Part shown: piece after piece, positions 8,448 to 16,319 of the stretch
How the letters are laid out: each line of letters begins with the position of its first letter
Position numbering within the stretch: position 1 is the first letter of the stretch
Assembly: GCA_002401365.1 (NCBI GenBank)
Contig: NVSW01000001.1
Coordinates: forward strand, 26,800 to 68,447
Direction of reading: 5' to 3'
From: Piscirickettsiaceae bacterium
Lineage (GTDB): Bacteria > Pseudomonadota > Gammaproteobacteria > Methylococcales > Cycloclasticaceae
DNA: 41,648 nt
Program-made: the position numbers and the translations under genes
Notes under the pieces: model-generated
Seen by the model: only the letters and a program-made list of their open reading frames with translations
Databases searched by the model: none
Told to the model about the DNA's origin: nothing

Positions 8448-9509
8448 ATGATAAAACCTTTACCCTTCTATTCAGATGTTGTTGAACAGCTTTCTATCGG
8501 TGTGTTGATTTTCAACGCAGCCGATAGATTAGTGTATATGAATAACACGGCTCAAGAAGTACTTGAGGTTAGTGACCGCAAAGCGCTTGGTGAGCGTGTA
8601 GATATTATATTGGCATCGGATACATTTAATATTCAATGTTATTTTAACAAAGCAAGAAGCGAAGGCTTGCGGAGTATTGAGCGCGATGTGCAGTTTTTAC
8701 AGCCGGGCGAGAATAGTTTTAACATCTCAGTTTCACCGTTTCAAAGCAGCAATGAAAGCCAGGTATTGGTTGAAATTAGTAATACCAATCACTATCAGCA
8801 AATCACCCGTGAAGACGCGTTATTGTCACAAAATAAGATGGCCACAAACATGTTAAAAGGCTTAGCCCATGAAATTAAAAACCCATTGGCGGGATTGCGT
8901 GGTGCAGCACAACTGCTATCAGCAGAGCTAAAAGGGGATTTAAACGACTATACAAGAGTGATTATTGACGAAGCAGATCGCTTACGGGATCTTGTGGATA
9001 GGATGCTGGGTTCAACCGAAGTGGTTAAACAAAAAAATGTAAGCATTCATGCTATTTTAGAGCGAGTAAGGCAGTTGGTTCAGTTAGAAGTGGCTGATAG
9101 AATATTGATTAAAACTGACTATGATCCAAGTCTTCCGGAGCTCACAGCGGATAAAGACCAGCTTATTCAAGCGGTGCTTAATATAGTAAGAAATGCAACC
9201 CAAGCAATTCAATTAAAGGGCGAGATTACACTTAAAACAAGAATACATAGAAATTTTGTTGTTGGTGACGAAAATTATAAATTAGGCGTGAAAGTAGATG
9301 TTATTGACAATGGACTGGGTATCCCGCAAGACATGCAAACAAAGGTGTTTTATCCGATGGTAACAGGTAGAGATAATGGTACGGGCTTAGGCTTGTCTAT
9401 AGCACAAACCAATGTTCGCAGACACAGAGGGTTTATAGAATTGAACAGTAAACCTGGGCGAACGGTGTTCTCAATTATTTTACCGTTTGGACATCATTAT
9501 GGACGATAA
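8448..9509 (+). CDS. glnL: Nitrogen regulation sensor histidine kinase NtrB (GlnL)
   Basis: Cytosolic two-component kinase/phosphatase that controls NtrC in response to the PII protein. The track begins at TTG 8412. I chose ATG 8448 (353 residues, near E. coli NtrB at 349), because the extra 12 residues are not family-like; neither start has a clear ribosome site. There is an N-terminal PAS domain (about residues 10-115). The H-box is GLAHEIKNPLAGLRGAAQLL with the phosphorylated His near residue 141. The ATPase domain has NIVRNATQAI (N-box), VDVIDNGLGIP (G1), and GRDNGTGLGLSIAQ (G2). No membrane segment is present, as expected. It overlaps ntrC by 11 bases. Confidence 0.95.
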   Translation: MIKPLPFYSDVVEQLSIGVLIFNAADRLVYMNNTAQEVLEVSDRKALGERVDIILASDTFNIQCYFNKARSEGLRSIERDVQFLQPGENSFNISVSPFQSSNESQVLVEISNTNHYQQITREDALLSQNKMATNMLKGLAHEIKNPLAGLRGAAQLLSAELKGDLNDYTRVIIDEADRLRDLVDRMLGSTEVVKQKNVSIHAILERVRQLVQLEVADRILIKTDYDPSLPELTADKDQLIQAVLNIVRNATQAIQLKGEITLKTRIHRNFVVGDENYKLGVKVDVIDNGLGIPQDMQTKVFYPMVTGRDNGTGLGLSIAQTNVRRHRGFIELNSKPGRTVFSIILPFGHHYGR

Positions 9510-10905
9510 AATCAATGTATGGGTGGTAGATGATGACCGCTCAATTAGATGGGTTCTTGAAACGGCATTAAAAAAAGCGGGTCATCAGGTGACGAGTTTT
9601 TCTTCAGCAGACGGCATCCTTGAAATGATGGACAAGGAAACGCCCGACGTTTTATTAACCGATATTAGAATGCCGGGGAAAGATGGCATTGAACTATTGG
9701 TAGAATTACAAACAAAATACGCTAAGTTACCAGTGATAGTGATGACAGCACATTCAGATATGGACAGCGCAATTTCTGCCTATGATAGTGGCGCTTTTGA
9801 ATATTTGCCTAAACCGTTTGATATTGATGAAATGATTAGCCAAGTTGAGCGAGCCTATATTCAGACGAAACCAATAGACAACAAACAACATGACCCGTTT
9901 GGCGGAACCAGCAGTTCAGGCATTATTGGTGTGGCACCGGCAATGCAAGTTGTTTTTAGGGCGATTGGAAAGCTGTCTAGGTCAAATGTTACGGTGATGA
10001 TTAACGGCGAGTCGGGTACTGGCAAAGAATTGGTAGCAAAAGCTTTACATAAACATAGTCCCCGTGCAGATAGACCGTTTATTGCCTTAAATATGGCTGC
10101 AATTCCAAAAGACTTGGTTGAATCTGAATTATTTGGACATGAAAAAGGGGCGTTTACCGGCGCGGTTACACGTAGAAAAGGGCGATTTGAACAAGCCGAT
10201 GGTGGCACGCTGTTTTTAGATGAAATTGGTGATATGCCAGCAGATATGCAAACTCGTTTACTACGGGTTTTATCCGATGGAGAGTTCTATACTGTTGGTG
10301 GACATAAGCCCATTAGAGTGGATGTACGTATTATTGCGGCAACTCATCAGGGTCTAGAAGACTTGGTGCAACAAGGGTTGTTTAGAGAAGATTTATTCCA
10401 CCGTTTGAATGTCGTCAGAGTTAAAATTCCACCTGTTAGAGACAGGAAGGAAGATATCCCTTTATTACTTAATTATTTTTTATCTCAAATTTCTAATGAG
10501 CTTTCTGTAGAGGTAAAAAAGCTTAGTGCAGAGGCATCGACATTCTTGGCGCAGTTATCTTGGCCTGGTAATGTTCGAGAACTAGAAAACATGTGCCGTT
10601 GGTTAACGGTTATGTGCCCCTCAACTGAGGTGCAATTGGCTGATTTACCGTCAGAATTACTTGAAACAAAAGAAGACTCAGCGGCCCTTGTAAAGGGCGA
10701 TTGGTTGGAAATGGCTAAAAATGATATTACGGACTTGTTTCAAGCTGGAGAGACTGGGGTCGCCAAAAGAATTATTCCTGCGATTGAGAAAGTGCTAATT
10801 TATCAAGCGCTTGCGCATACTAATGGGCGTCGGCACGAAGCGGCTAAACTATTAGGCTGGGGAAGAAATACCTTAACGAGAAAAATTAAAGAGCTAGGTG
10901 CTTGA
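9499..10905 (+). CDS. glnG: Nitrogen regulation response regulator NtrC (sigma-54 activator)
   Basis: Enhancer-binding activator of sigma-54 promoters under nitrogen limitation. I use ATG 9499, giving MDDKINVWVVDDDRS, and not the upstream TTG 9487. The receiver domain has the phospho-acceptor Asp near residue 55 (LLTDIRMPGKDG). The AAA+ domain has Walker A GESGTGKE, the sigma-54 contact loop GAFTGA, and Walker B GGTLFLDEIGD. The Fis-type helix-turn-helix at the C-terminus is GRRHEAAKLLGWGRNTLTRKIKELG. Total 468 residues, as in the family. NtrC boxes seen in front of glnA and ntrB are presumably its targets. It converges on the DHODH gene with a 9-base gap. Confidence 0.97.
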   Translation: MDDKINVWVVDDDRSIRWVLETALKKAGHQVTSFSSADGILEMMDKETPDVLLTDIRMPGKDGIELLVELQTKYAKLPVIVMTAHSDMDSAISAYDSGAFEYLPKPFDIDEMISQVERAYIQTKPIDNKQHDPFGGTSSSGIIGVAPAMQVVFRAIGKLSRSNVTVMINGESGTGKELVAKALHKHSPRADRPFIALNMAAIPKDLVESELFGHEKGAFTGAVTRRKGRFEQADGGTLFLDEIGDMPADMQTRLLRVLSDGEFYTVGGHKPIRVDVRIIAATHQGLEDLVQQGLFREDLFHRLNVVRVKIPPVRDRKEDIPLLLNYFLSQISNELSVEVKKLSAEASTFLAQLSWPGNVRELENMCRWLTVMCPSTEVQLADLPSELLETKEDSAALVKGDWLEMAKNDITDLFQAGETGVAKRIIPAIEKVLIYQALAHTNGRRHEAAKLLGWGRNTLTRKIKELGA

Positions 10906-10914
10906 AATTAATCT

Positions 10915-11850
10915 TTAGGACTCTAGTTGTATGCTACCGATTAAATCTGCTAGCCGATTAATTTTCTGTGAAGCCATATAGTCCGATATTCCACGATTAA
11001 TTTTTTTACATATTAAAGGATCATAAAATAAAGCCGTGCCAATGCCTATCGCGCTTGCACCGGCAATCATAAATTCTATGGCATCATTAGCCGTTGTAAT
11101 GCCTCCCTGGCCAATGATTGGTATATTGTGTTGTTTGCAAACTTGATAAACTTGGTGAACCTTTAACAAAGCAATTGGCTTGATAGCGGGGCCCGATAAC
11201 CCGCCCTGAATATTACCAATAACGGGCTTTCTGGAGGTTATATCAATTGCCATTCCCATTAGCGTATTGATAACTGAAAAGGCATCACTTCCGGCCTCTA
11301 TACAGCGGCGAGCACTTTCAGCAATATCGGTTTGGTTTGGAGACAATTTAGTAATAATGGGTTTATTGGTAACCGAGCGGCAAGCCTCAACAACACGGGC
11401 AGACATATCGGGGTCATTACCGAAGGTTACCCCACCTTCTTTTACATTTGGACAGGAGATGTTTATCTCAATAGCAGCTATTGGCGAGTCATTGAATATC
11501 CGCGTAACATCCTTATATTCCTCGATAGTTGAGCCAGATACGTTTGCAATAAAGCGTGTTTCGGTAAAATCCAAGGTTGGTAGAATATCGTTAACAACGT
11601 TTGCAGCGCCTGGATTTTGTAAGCCGATGGCATTGAGCATCCCAGAGGGGGTTTCATAAACACGGTGGGTGGGGTTGCCTGACCGTGCATTAAGAGTCGT
11701 GCCTTTTAGACAAACAGCGCCAACATCCTGATGAGAGAAGCCGTCGACACGGGTATATTCATTACCGAAACCGACACAACCTGATAATAAAACTAAGGGT
11801 GTTTGGAAGGTCAAATCACAAAAAGTAGAGGTAAGTTTTGAATTGAGCAT
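10915..11850 (-). CDS. Class 1 (1B-like) dihydroorotate dehydrogenase catalytic subunit
   Basis: Cytosolic FMN flavoprotein, a TIM barrel of 311 residues, oxidising dihydroorotate to orotate in pyrimidine synthesis. Evidence includes TPLVLLSGCVGFGNEY, KGTTLNARSGNPTHRVYE, NAIGLQNPG, the active-site segment NISCPNVKEGG with the presumed catalytic Cys of class 1 enzymes, ITKLSPNQTDI, and the FMN-phosphate site GQGGITTANDAIEF plus GASAIGIGTALF. It lacks the N-terminal membrane extension of class 2 PyrD, the form usual in gammaproteobacteria. Class 1B enzymes normally pair with the iron-sulfur/FAD subunit PyrK, and none is adjacent. It could alternatively be a dihydropyrimidine dehydrogenase-like homologue; the DHODH assignment is more likely. 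Confidence 0.8.
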   Translation of the reverse strand: MLNSKLTSTFCDLTFQTPLVLLSGCVGFGNEYTRVDGFSHQDVGAVCLKGTTLNARSGNPTHRVYETPSGMLNAIGLQNPGAANVVNDILPTLDFTETRFIANVSGSTIEEYKDVTRIFNDSPIAAIEINISCPNVKEGGVTFGNDPDMSARVVEACRSVTNKPIITKLSPNQTDIAESARRCIEAGSDAFSVINTLMGMAIDITSRKPVIGNIQGGLSGPAIKPIALLKVHQVYQVCKQHNIPIIGQGGITTANDAIEFMIAGASAIGIGTALFYDPLICKKINRGISDYMASQKINRLADLIGSIQLES

Positions 11851-11911
11851 TGTTGAAATAAAGATGGGATAATTGCGCGATTATATCAGTTAACAATACA
11901 ATCATACCGTT

Positions 11912-12367
11912 ATGATACACGTCGTTCTATTTGAACCAGAAATTCCGCCAAATACAGGCAATGTGATGCGTTTATGTGCCAATACGGGGGCTAGGCTTAG
12001 CCTTATTCACCCGCTTGGTTTTGAATTAGACAATAAAAAGCTACGTAGAGCAGGTATGGATTACCGCGATTGGGCGGATGTAAAAGAATATCAAAGCTTC
12101 GCTGAATTTTTAGTAACTGAACGGCCGGGCAACGTGTACGCGTTTTCCCGGTTTGCGGTTAATAACTATGCACAGGTTAACTATCAAGACGGTGATGCTT
12201 TGGTGTTTGGTCCAGAAACTAGAGGATTACCAGCAAGCGTATTAGACCAATTGCCGGCTGATAATAAGTTATTAATTCCGATGCGGCAGGGGAACCGTAG
12301 TTTGAATTTATCAAATTCGGTAGCGGTGGGGTTGTATGAAGCTTGGCGGCAATTAGATTTTAAGTAA
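11912..12367 (+). CDS. trmL: tRNA (cytidine/uridine(34)-2'-O)-methyltransferase TrmL
   Basis: SPOUT-class methyltransferase of 151 residues that 2'-O-methylates the wobble base of certain leucine tRNAs using SAM. The N-terminal hallmark is HVVLFEPEIPPNTGNVMRLCANTG. This is followed by LIHPLGFELDNKKLRRAGMDY and the C-terminal trefoil-knot SAM-binding segments FGPETRGLP and IPMRQGNRSLNLSNSVAV. Length equals the E. coli protein (157) within a few residues. It converges with gpsA and overlaps it by 8 bases, leaving no room for an intervening terminator. trmL near gpsA/secB is a known gammaproteobacterial arrangement. Confidence 0.97.
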   Translation: MIHVVLFEPEIPPNTGNVMRLCANTGARLSLIHPLGFELDNKKLRRAGMDYRDWADVKEYQSFAEFLVTERPGNVYAFSRFAVNNYAQVNYQDGDALVFGPETRGLPASVLDQLPADNKLLIPMRQGNRSLNLSNSVAVGLYEAWRQLDFK

Positions 12368-13379
12368 GCCCAAGTGTTGGGACAACTTTCTGTGCCCGTA
12401 AAAGTAATTTATTAACGGCGATTTCAGGGTCTAAGCCTTCGAATAAAATTCGATAAATCTGCATGCAAATTGGCATGTCGAGCGACCATTTTTTACTTAG
12501 GGCATACACTTCTTTTGCAGCATGAATGCCTTCAACCTCTTGGCCAATTTGTTTAGCGGCAGAATATCTATCATTACCTTTGCCCAACTGTAAACCGAGA
12601 CGACGATTACGAGACTTATCATCGGTGCAGGTTAAGACTAAATCACCTATCCCAGCTAAGCTCAAAAAAGAGCTTTCAGAACAATGATATACATTCCCCA
12701 GTTGCACCATCTCGTGTAAACCAAGGGTAATCAGTGCCGCGCGAGCATTGGCACCAAAACCTAAGCCGTCTGAAATACCGGCTGCAATGGCCAAGATGTT
12801 TTTTATAGAACCACCAATTTCTGCACTAGCGATATGATCGCTGGGAAAAGCTAAGAAACGTTTACTCCTTAATGTATCGGCAACATAATTTGCATCTTCA
12901 ATGTTGGGTGATGCAACCACTATCGCAGTGGGTAAGTCTTCAGCAACTTCAAGCGCAAAGCTAGGGCCAGAAATTAAAGCCATGCGTGTGTTGGGACCTA
13001 AAACTTGTTCGACAACCTCATGGGTAAGTAGTCCTGAATCGGTTTCAAAACCCTTCGTGATCCAAGTGATGACGGTATTTTTTTGTAGGTAGGGTTTACA
13101 TTTAGTAAGCGTATCTCGAAAGGCATGGCTGGGTACGCCAATCATTATAAAACTATGATTAGAAACAGTTTTCTTTAAATCATCACTTAATGTAAGTGTT
13201 TCTGGGAACGTGGTGCCAGGTAAAAATTGAGTATTAGAGCGTTGTTTTTTTAGTTTACGGATGTGTTTTGGGTCGTGCCCCCATAAGGTTACAAAATGCC
13301 CATTCCTAGCCATCATGATGGCCATAGCGGTTCCCCAAGAGCCTGCGCCTAAAACAGCAATTTTCTTAGGGTCTTTCAT
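12360..13379 (-). CDS. gpsA: Glycerol-3-phosphate dehydrogenase [NAD(P)+]
   Basis: Cytosolic enzyme reducing dihydroxyacetone phosphate to sn-glycerol 3-phosphate for phospholipid synthesis. Length is 339 residues, as in E. coli (339). The Rossmann dinucleotide motif is AVLGAGSWGTAMA. Further motifs are MIGVPSHAFR, WITKGFE, ISGPSFALEVAEDLPTAIVVAS, the substrate-binding EIGGSIKNILAIAAGISDGLGFG with its catalytic Lys, and GIGDLVLTCTDDKSRNRRLG. It lies 8 bases downstream of secB on the same strand, the conserved secB-gpsA pair. The start is ATG 13379. Confidence 0.98.
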   Translation of the reverse strand: MKDPKKIAVLGAGSWGTAMAIMMARNGHFVTLWGHDPKHIRKLKKQRSNTQFLPGTTFPETLTLSDDLKKTVSNHSFIMIGVPSHAFRDTLTKCKPYLQKNTVITWITKGFETDSGLLTHEVVEQVLGPNTRMALISGPSFALEVAEDLPTAIVVASPNIEDANYVADTLRSKRFLAFPSDHIASAEIGGSIKNILAIAAGISDGLGFGANARAALITLGLHEMVQLGNVYHCSESSFLSLAGIGDLVLTCTDDKSRNRRLGLQLGKGNDRYSAAKQIGQEVEGIHAAKEVYALSKKWSLDMPICMQIYRILFEGLDPEIAVNKLLLRAQKVVPTLGLT

Positions 13380-13387
13380 GGATAAAA

Positions 13388-13849
13388 TTAATTAACTTTA
13401 GACTTATCAATGCTTTGCATTTGCTGTGTATAAAGTGCGTCAAAATTGACCGGGTTTAGTAGCATTTGTGGGAAGCCACCTTTGGTTACGATGTCAGAAA
13501 TCACTTCGCGTAAGTAGGGAAATAAGACACTCGGGCAGAAGCTACCCAATAAAGGCCCCATTTCCTGGTCTGAAAAGCCGTCGACACCAAATATGCCGAC
13601 CTGAGTGGCTTCGACTAAATAGGCTGTTTTGTCATCATTTTTTACCGTAACGGTAACAGTAATCGATGTTTCGTATAAATTTTGCGGTGCTTTATTGGTT
13701 TGAGTCGTCAAATTTAAATCAACGTGTGGCTCCCATTTTTCAGTAAATACGATGGGTGCATTTGGTGATTCGAAAGAGATATCCTTGATGTACAATTTTT
13801 GAATTGCAAATTGTTTTTTAGGGGGTGTTAGGGGGTCTTTGTCAGCCAT
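13388..13849 (-). CDS. secB: Protein-export chaperone SecB
   Basis: Tetrameric cytosolic chaperone that keeps preproteins unfolded and delivers them to SecA. It has 153 residues, matching E. coli (155). Family segments are FAIQKLYIKDISFESPNAP, the WEPHVDLNL strand, VEATQVGIFGVDGF and LGSFCPSVLFPYLREVISDIVTKGGFPQMLLNPVNFDALY. The start is ATG 13849. It lies in the leftward run rhodanese-secB-gpsA; the usual grxC between the rhodanese and secB is not present here. Confidence 0.98.
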   Translation of the reverse strand: MADKDPLTPPKKQFAIQKLYIKDISFESPNAPIVFTEKWEPHVDLNLTTQTNKAPQNLYETSITVTVTVKNDDKTAYLVEATQVGIFGVDGFSDQEMGPLLGSFCPSVLFPYLREVISDIVTKGGFPQMLLNPVNFDALYTQQMQSIDKSKVN

Positions 13850-13900
13850 TGTTATTGTTACCTAATTTTGTGGTTGCTGCTCTTTATACTTACAAGAGTA

Positions 13901-14326
13901 TTATTTTTTTACTAAAGGCATATTGGCATCAAGCCAAGCCTGAACGCCGCCATTAAGCGCATATACATTGGTAAAGTTTAGTTTGCTTAAAATTTTACAA
14001 GCTTCGTCAGAACGTGTGCCGGATTTACAGTAAAAAAGTAGCGGCCGTCCAGCGTATTTTTTAAGTTTTTCTGACTGTTCTTTGATGTCGGATAAAGGCA
14101 TATAGATCGCATCCGAAATATGCCCTTCTTTGTATTCACTTTCTGTACGAGTGTCGATAATAACAGCGTCTTCACGATTAATGAGGTTGATAACCTCGGG
14201 TGCTGAAAGCAACTTATATTTACGAGTAGCGTCACTGAAAACAGTTTGTAATAATAAAACAATAACAACCACAAGACCAATAAATAATAAGCTGTGATTG
14301 CCAATAAATTCTAAATAAATATCCAT
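13901..14326 (-). CDS. Membrane-anchored rhodanese-like sulfurtransferase (YibN-like)
   Basis: A 141-residue protein with one N-terminal membrane helix (about residues 12-30, LLFIGLVVVIVLLLQTVF) followed by a single rhodanese domain. The catalytic loop is YCKSGTRSDEA with Cys near residue 100, and IIDTRTESEYKEGHISDA is the upstream rhodanese signature. The domain is probably cytosolic. It is orthologous in position to E. coli yibN, beside secB. The sulfur acceptor is unknown. It lies 25 bases downstream of an ArsR-type regulator on the same strand, so the two may form a regulated pair. Confidence 0.9.
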   Translation of the reverse strand: MDIYLEFIGNHSLLFIGLVVVIVLLLQTVFSDATRKYKLLSAPEVINLINREDAVIIDTRTESEYKEGHISDAIYMPLSDIKEQSEKLKKYAGRPLLFYCKSGTRSDEACKILSKLNFTNVYALNGGVQAWLDANMPLVKK

Positions 14327-14351
14327 TAGGCTCGGTTGTTAGAGAGAAAAA

Positions 14352-14660
14352 TTAAGAATAAAAGGCTTTTAAAAGTTTAACGAGTTCAATAGTACTCTTA
14401 TTAGCTACCTTGTAGATCACCTGGGTGGCATTTTTTCGGCAGGTTAGAATGCCTTTATCACGCATGATAGCGAGGTGTTGAGAGACATTGCTTTGCGATG
14501 TGCCAACGCTATCAATGAGTGTCTGCACAGTTTTTTCGCCATAGCCTAGCTGGCAAATGATCTTTAAACGAATAGGATGAGAAAGAACTTTTAAGCGGCC
14601 TGCGGCCTCAATAATGTGCGTATCATTGTTGATAATAGCTTCGGTTGCTAAGTTTGTCAT
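14352..14660 (-). CDS. ArsR-family transcriptional regulator
   Basis: A 102-residue winged-helix repressor. The core LSHPIRLKIICQLGYGEKTVQTLIDSVGTSQSNVSQHLAIMRDKGIL is the ArsR helix-turn-helix. The metal-binding ELCVCDL motif of ArsR/SmtB sensors is absent. It has Cys36 (in the RLKIICQL helix, where persulfide sensors of the BigR/SqrR group have a redox Cys) and Cys74 at the wing. The usual second C-terminal Cys of that group is not visible. Its position directly upstream of a rhodanese suggests sulfane-sulfur or redox regulation (inference). A palindrome in the divergent gap to gpmI could be its operator. Confidence 0.88.
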   Translation of the reverse strand: MTNLATEAIINNDTHIIEAAGRLKVLSHPIRLKIICQLGYGEKTVQTLIDSVGTSQSNVSQHLAIMRDKGILTCRKNATQVIYKVANKSTIELVKLLKAFYS

Positions 14661-14702
14661 GGTGGCGCCCTTTTATTTAATTTGTTTGCGCATCTAGTGC
14701 AC

Positions 14703-14731
14703 GAATATCGTAAAATAATTTACTTATATTC
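14703..14731. promoter_or_regulatory. Candidate operator palindrome between the ArsR gene and gpmI
   Basis: GAATATCGTAAA (14703-14714) and TTTACTTATATTC (14719-14731) form a long, slightly imperfect dyad. The second arm would be TTTACGATATTC if exact. It is AT-rich and sits 43 bases upstream of the regulator start, as expected for autoregulation by an ArsR-type dimer. Confidence 0.5.
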
Positions 14732-14768
14732 CTGCTCATTATAACAAGCAAATCGTGGAGAAAACATT

Positions 14769-16313
14769 TTGAATGCTAAATTAGTACCTAAGCCCATTAT
14801 ATTGATGATTTTAGATGGGTTTGGTTACACTGAATCAGATCAATATAATGCGATTAATGCAGCGAATACACCGAACTGGGATGCCTTATGGCAAAAGTAT
14901 CCGCATGCGTTATTGGACTGTTCAGGCTTGGCAGTAGGCTTGCCTGAGCATCAAATGGGAAACTCAGAGGTGGGGCATTTACACTTGGGTGCTGGCCGCT
15001 TATTAGCGCAAACATTCACTCGCCTTAATAATGACGTGGCGACGGGTGATTTTAAGAAAAACCCTGTGCTGAGCAAGCTGGTCGATGATGTTGTCGCTGA
15101 TCATAAAGCGCTGCATGTAATTGGCTTGCTTTCTCCAGGTGGCGTACACAGCCACGAGGATCATATTCGGGCGATGTTAGAAATGGCAGCAGAGAAAGGG
15201 GTAAAAAAATTATATTTGCATGCAATATTAGATGGTCGAGACACGCCACCTCGTAGTGCGCAGGCATCGTTAGAAAAAATGGAGGCAACCTTTGCAAGGT
15301 TAGGCGTTGGTGAAATAGTGTCTATTGTTGGGCGTTTTTACGCAATGGACAGAGATAACCGCTGGGATAGGGTACAAGCCGCTTATGACCTTATGTCATT
15401 CGCCAAGGGGCAGTTTGCCGCCGCTTCGGCAACAGAGGGGTTGCTGGCCTCGTATCAACGAGATGATACAGATGAGTTTGTGTTGCCAACCAGTATCGGC
15501 GATGAAAAAGTTATCATTGATGATGGTGACAGTATTATTTTTATGAATTTTAGAGCGGATAGAACACGAGAATTAACACGGGCATTTACGGAGCAAAATT
15601 TTGCTGAATTTCAGCGTGATTGGCAACCTAATATTAAACAGTTTGTTTGTTTGACTGAATACCATGAAAATTTTGATTTGCCAGTTGCTTACCTACCGCA
15701 AACTATTACGAACAGTTTTGGCGAAGTGCTTGCCGAAAAAGGGCAGCGCCAATTACGCATTGCTGAAACGGAAAAATATGCACACGTTACGTTCTTCTTT
15801 AATGGTGGCGTGGATACGCCATACCCGGGGGAGGACAGGATACTGATCCCGTCGCCAGATGTTAAAACTTACGACTTACAGCCTGAAATGAACGCGCCTG
15901 AACTAACGGATAAATTAGTTGAGGCTATATTATCCGAACAATATGATGCCATTATTACCAATTACGCCAATTGCGATATGGTTGGCCATACGGGAAATTT
16001 TGCTGCGGCAGTACGGGCAGTTGAAACGGTTGATGCAAGCATAGGCCGAGTTGTTGCGGCGGTAAAGAACGTTGGAGGGGAAATTTTTATAACTGCAGAT
16101 CATGGAAATGCCGAGCAAATGGTAGACCCAAAGACGGGGCAGACTCACACTGCGCATACAACTAACCCCGTGCCGTTTTTATACGTTGGGCGCTCAGCGA
16201 CACTGATGTCGACAGGTAATTTAGCTGATGTATCGCCGACACTGTTAAAGGCTATGGGTGTTGAGGTACCGAAAGAAATGACGGGCCATAGTTTGTTAAA
16301 CTTAGACGTTTAA
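14769..16313 (+). CDS. gpmI: 2,3-bisphosphoglycerate-independent phosphoglycerate mutase
   Basis: Mn-dependent cytosolic enzyme interconverting 3- and 2-phosphoglycerate in glycolysis. Length is 514 residues (E. coli GpmM 514). Motifs are ILMILDGFGY (metal ligand Asp), the catalytic-Ser segment HQMGNSEVGHLHLGAGR, LDGRDTPPRSA, GRFYAMDRDNRWDR, FMNFRADRTRELT, TITNSFGEVLA, NYANCDMVGHTGNF and FITADHGNAEQM. The start is TTG 14769, preceded by GGAG at 14757-14760 with 8-base spacing. It heads a run with envC-like, ctpA and yibQ-like genes, as around E. coli gpmM-envC-yibQ. Confidence 0.97.
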   Translation: MNAKLVPKPIILMILDGFGYTESDQYNAINAANTPNWDALWQKYPHALLDCSGLAVGLPEHQMGNSEVGHLHLGAGRLLAQTFTRLNNDVATGDFKKNPVLSKLVDDVVADHKALHVIGLLSPGGVHSHEDHIRAMLEMAAEKGVKKLYLHAILDGRDTPPRSAQASLEKMEATFARLGVGEIVSIVGRFYAMDRDNRWDRVQAAYDLMSFAKGQFAAASATEGLLASYQRDDTDEFVLPTSIGDEKVIIDDGDSIIFMNFRADRTRELTRAFTEQNFAEFQRDWQPNIKQFVCLTEYHENFDLPVAYLPQTITNSFGEVLAEKGQRQLRIAETEKYAHVTFFFNGGVDTPYPGEDRILIPSPDVKTYDLQPEMNAPELTDKLVEAILSEQYDAIITNYANCDMVGHTGNFAAAVRAVETVDASIGRVVAAVKNVGGEIFITADHGNAEQMVDPKTGQTHTAHTTNPVPFLYVGRSATLMSTGNLADVSPTLLKAMGVEVPKEMTGHSLLNLDV

Positions 16314-16319
16314 GAAACC

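Noticed and set aside
13987-14304. 105-aa minus-strand ORF overlapping the rhodanese gene
   Set aside because: It is in another frame of the YibN-like gene, has no family-like motif, and the rhodanese frame has a clear catalytic loop.
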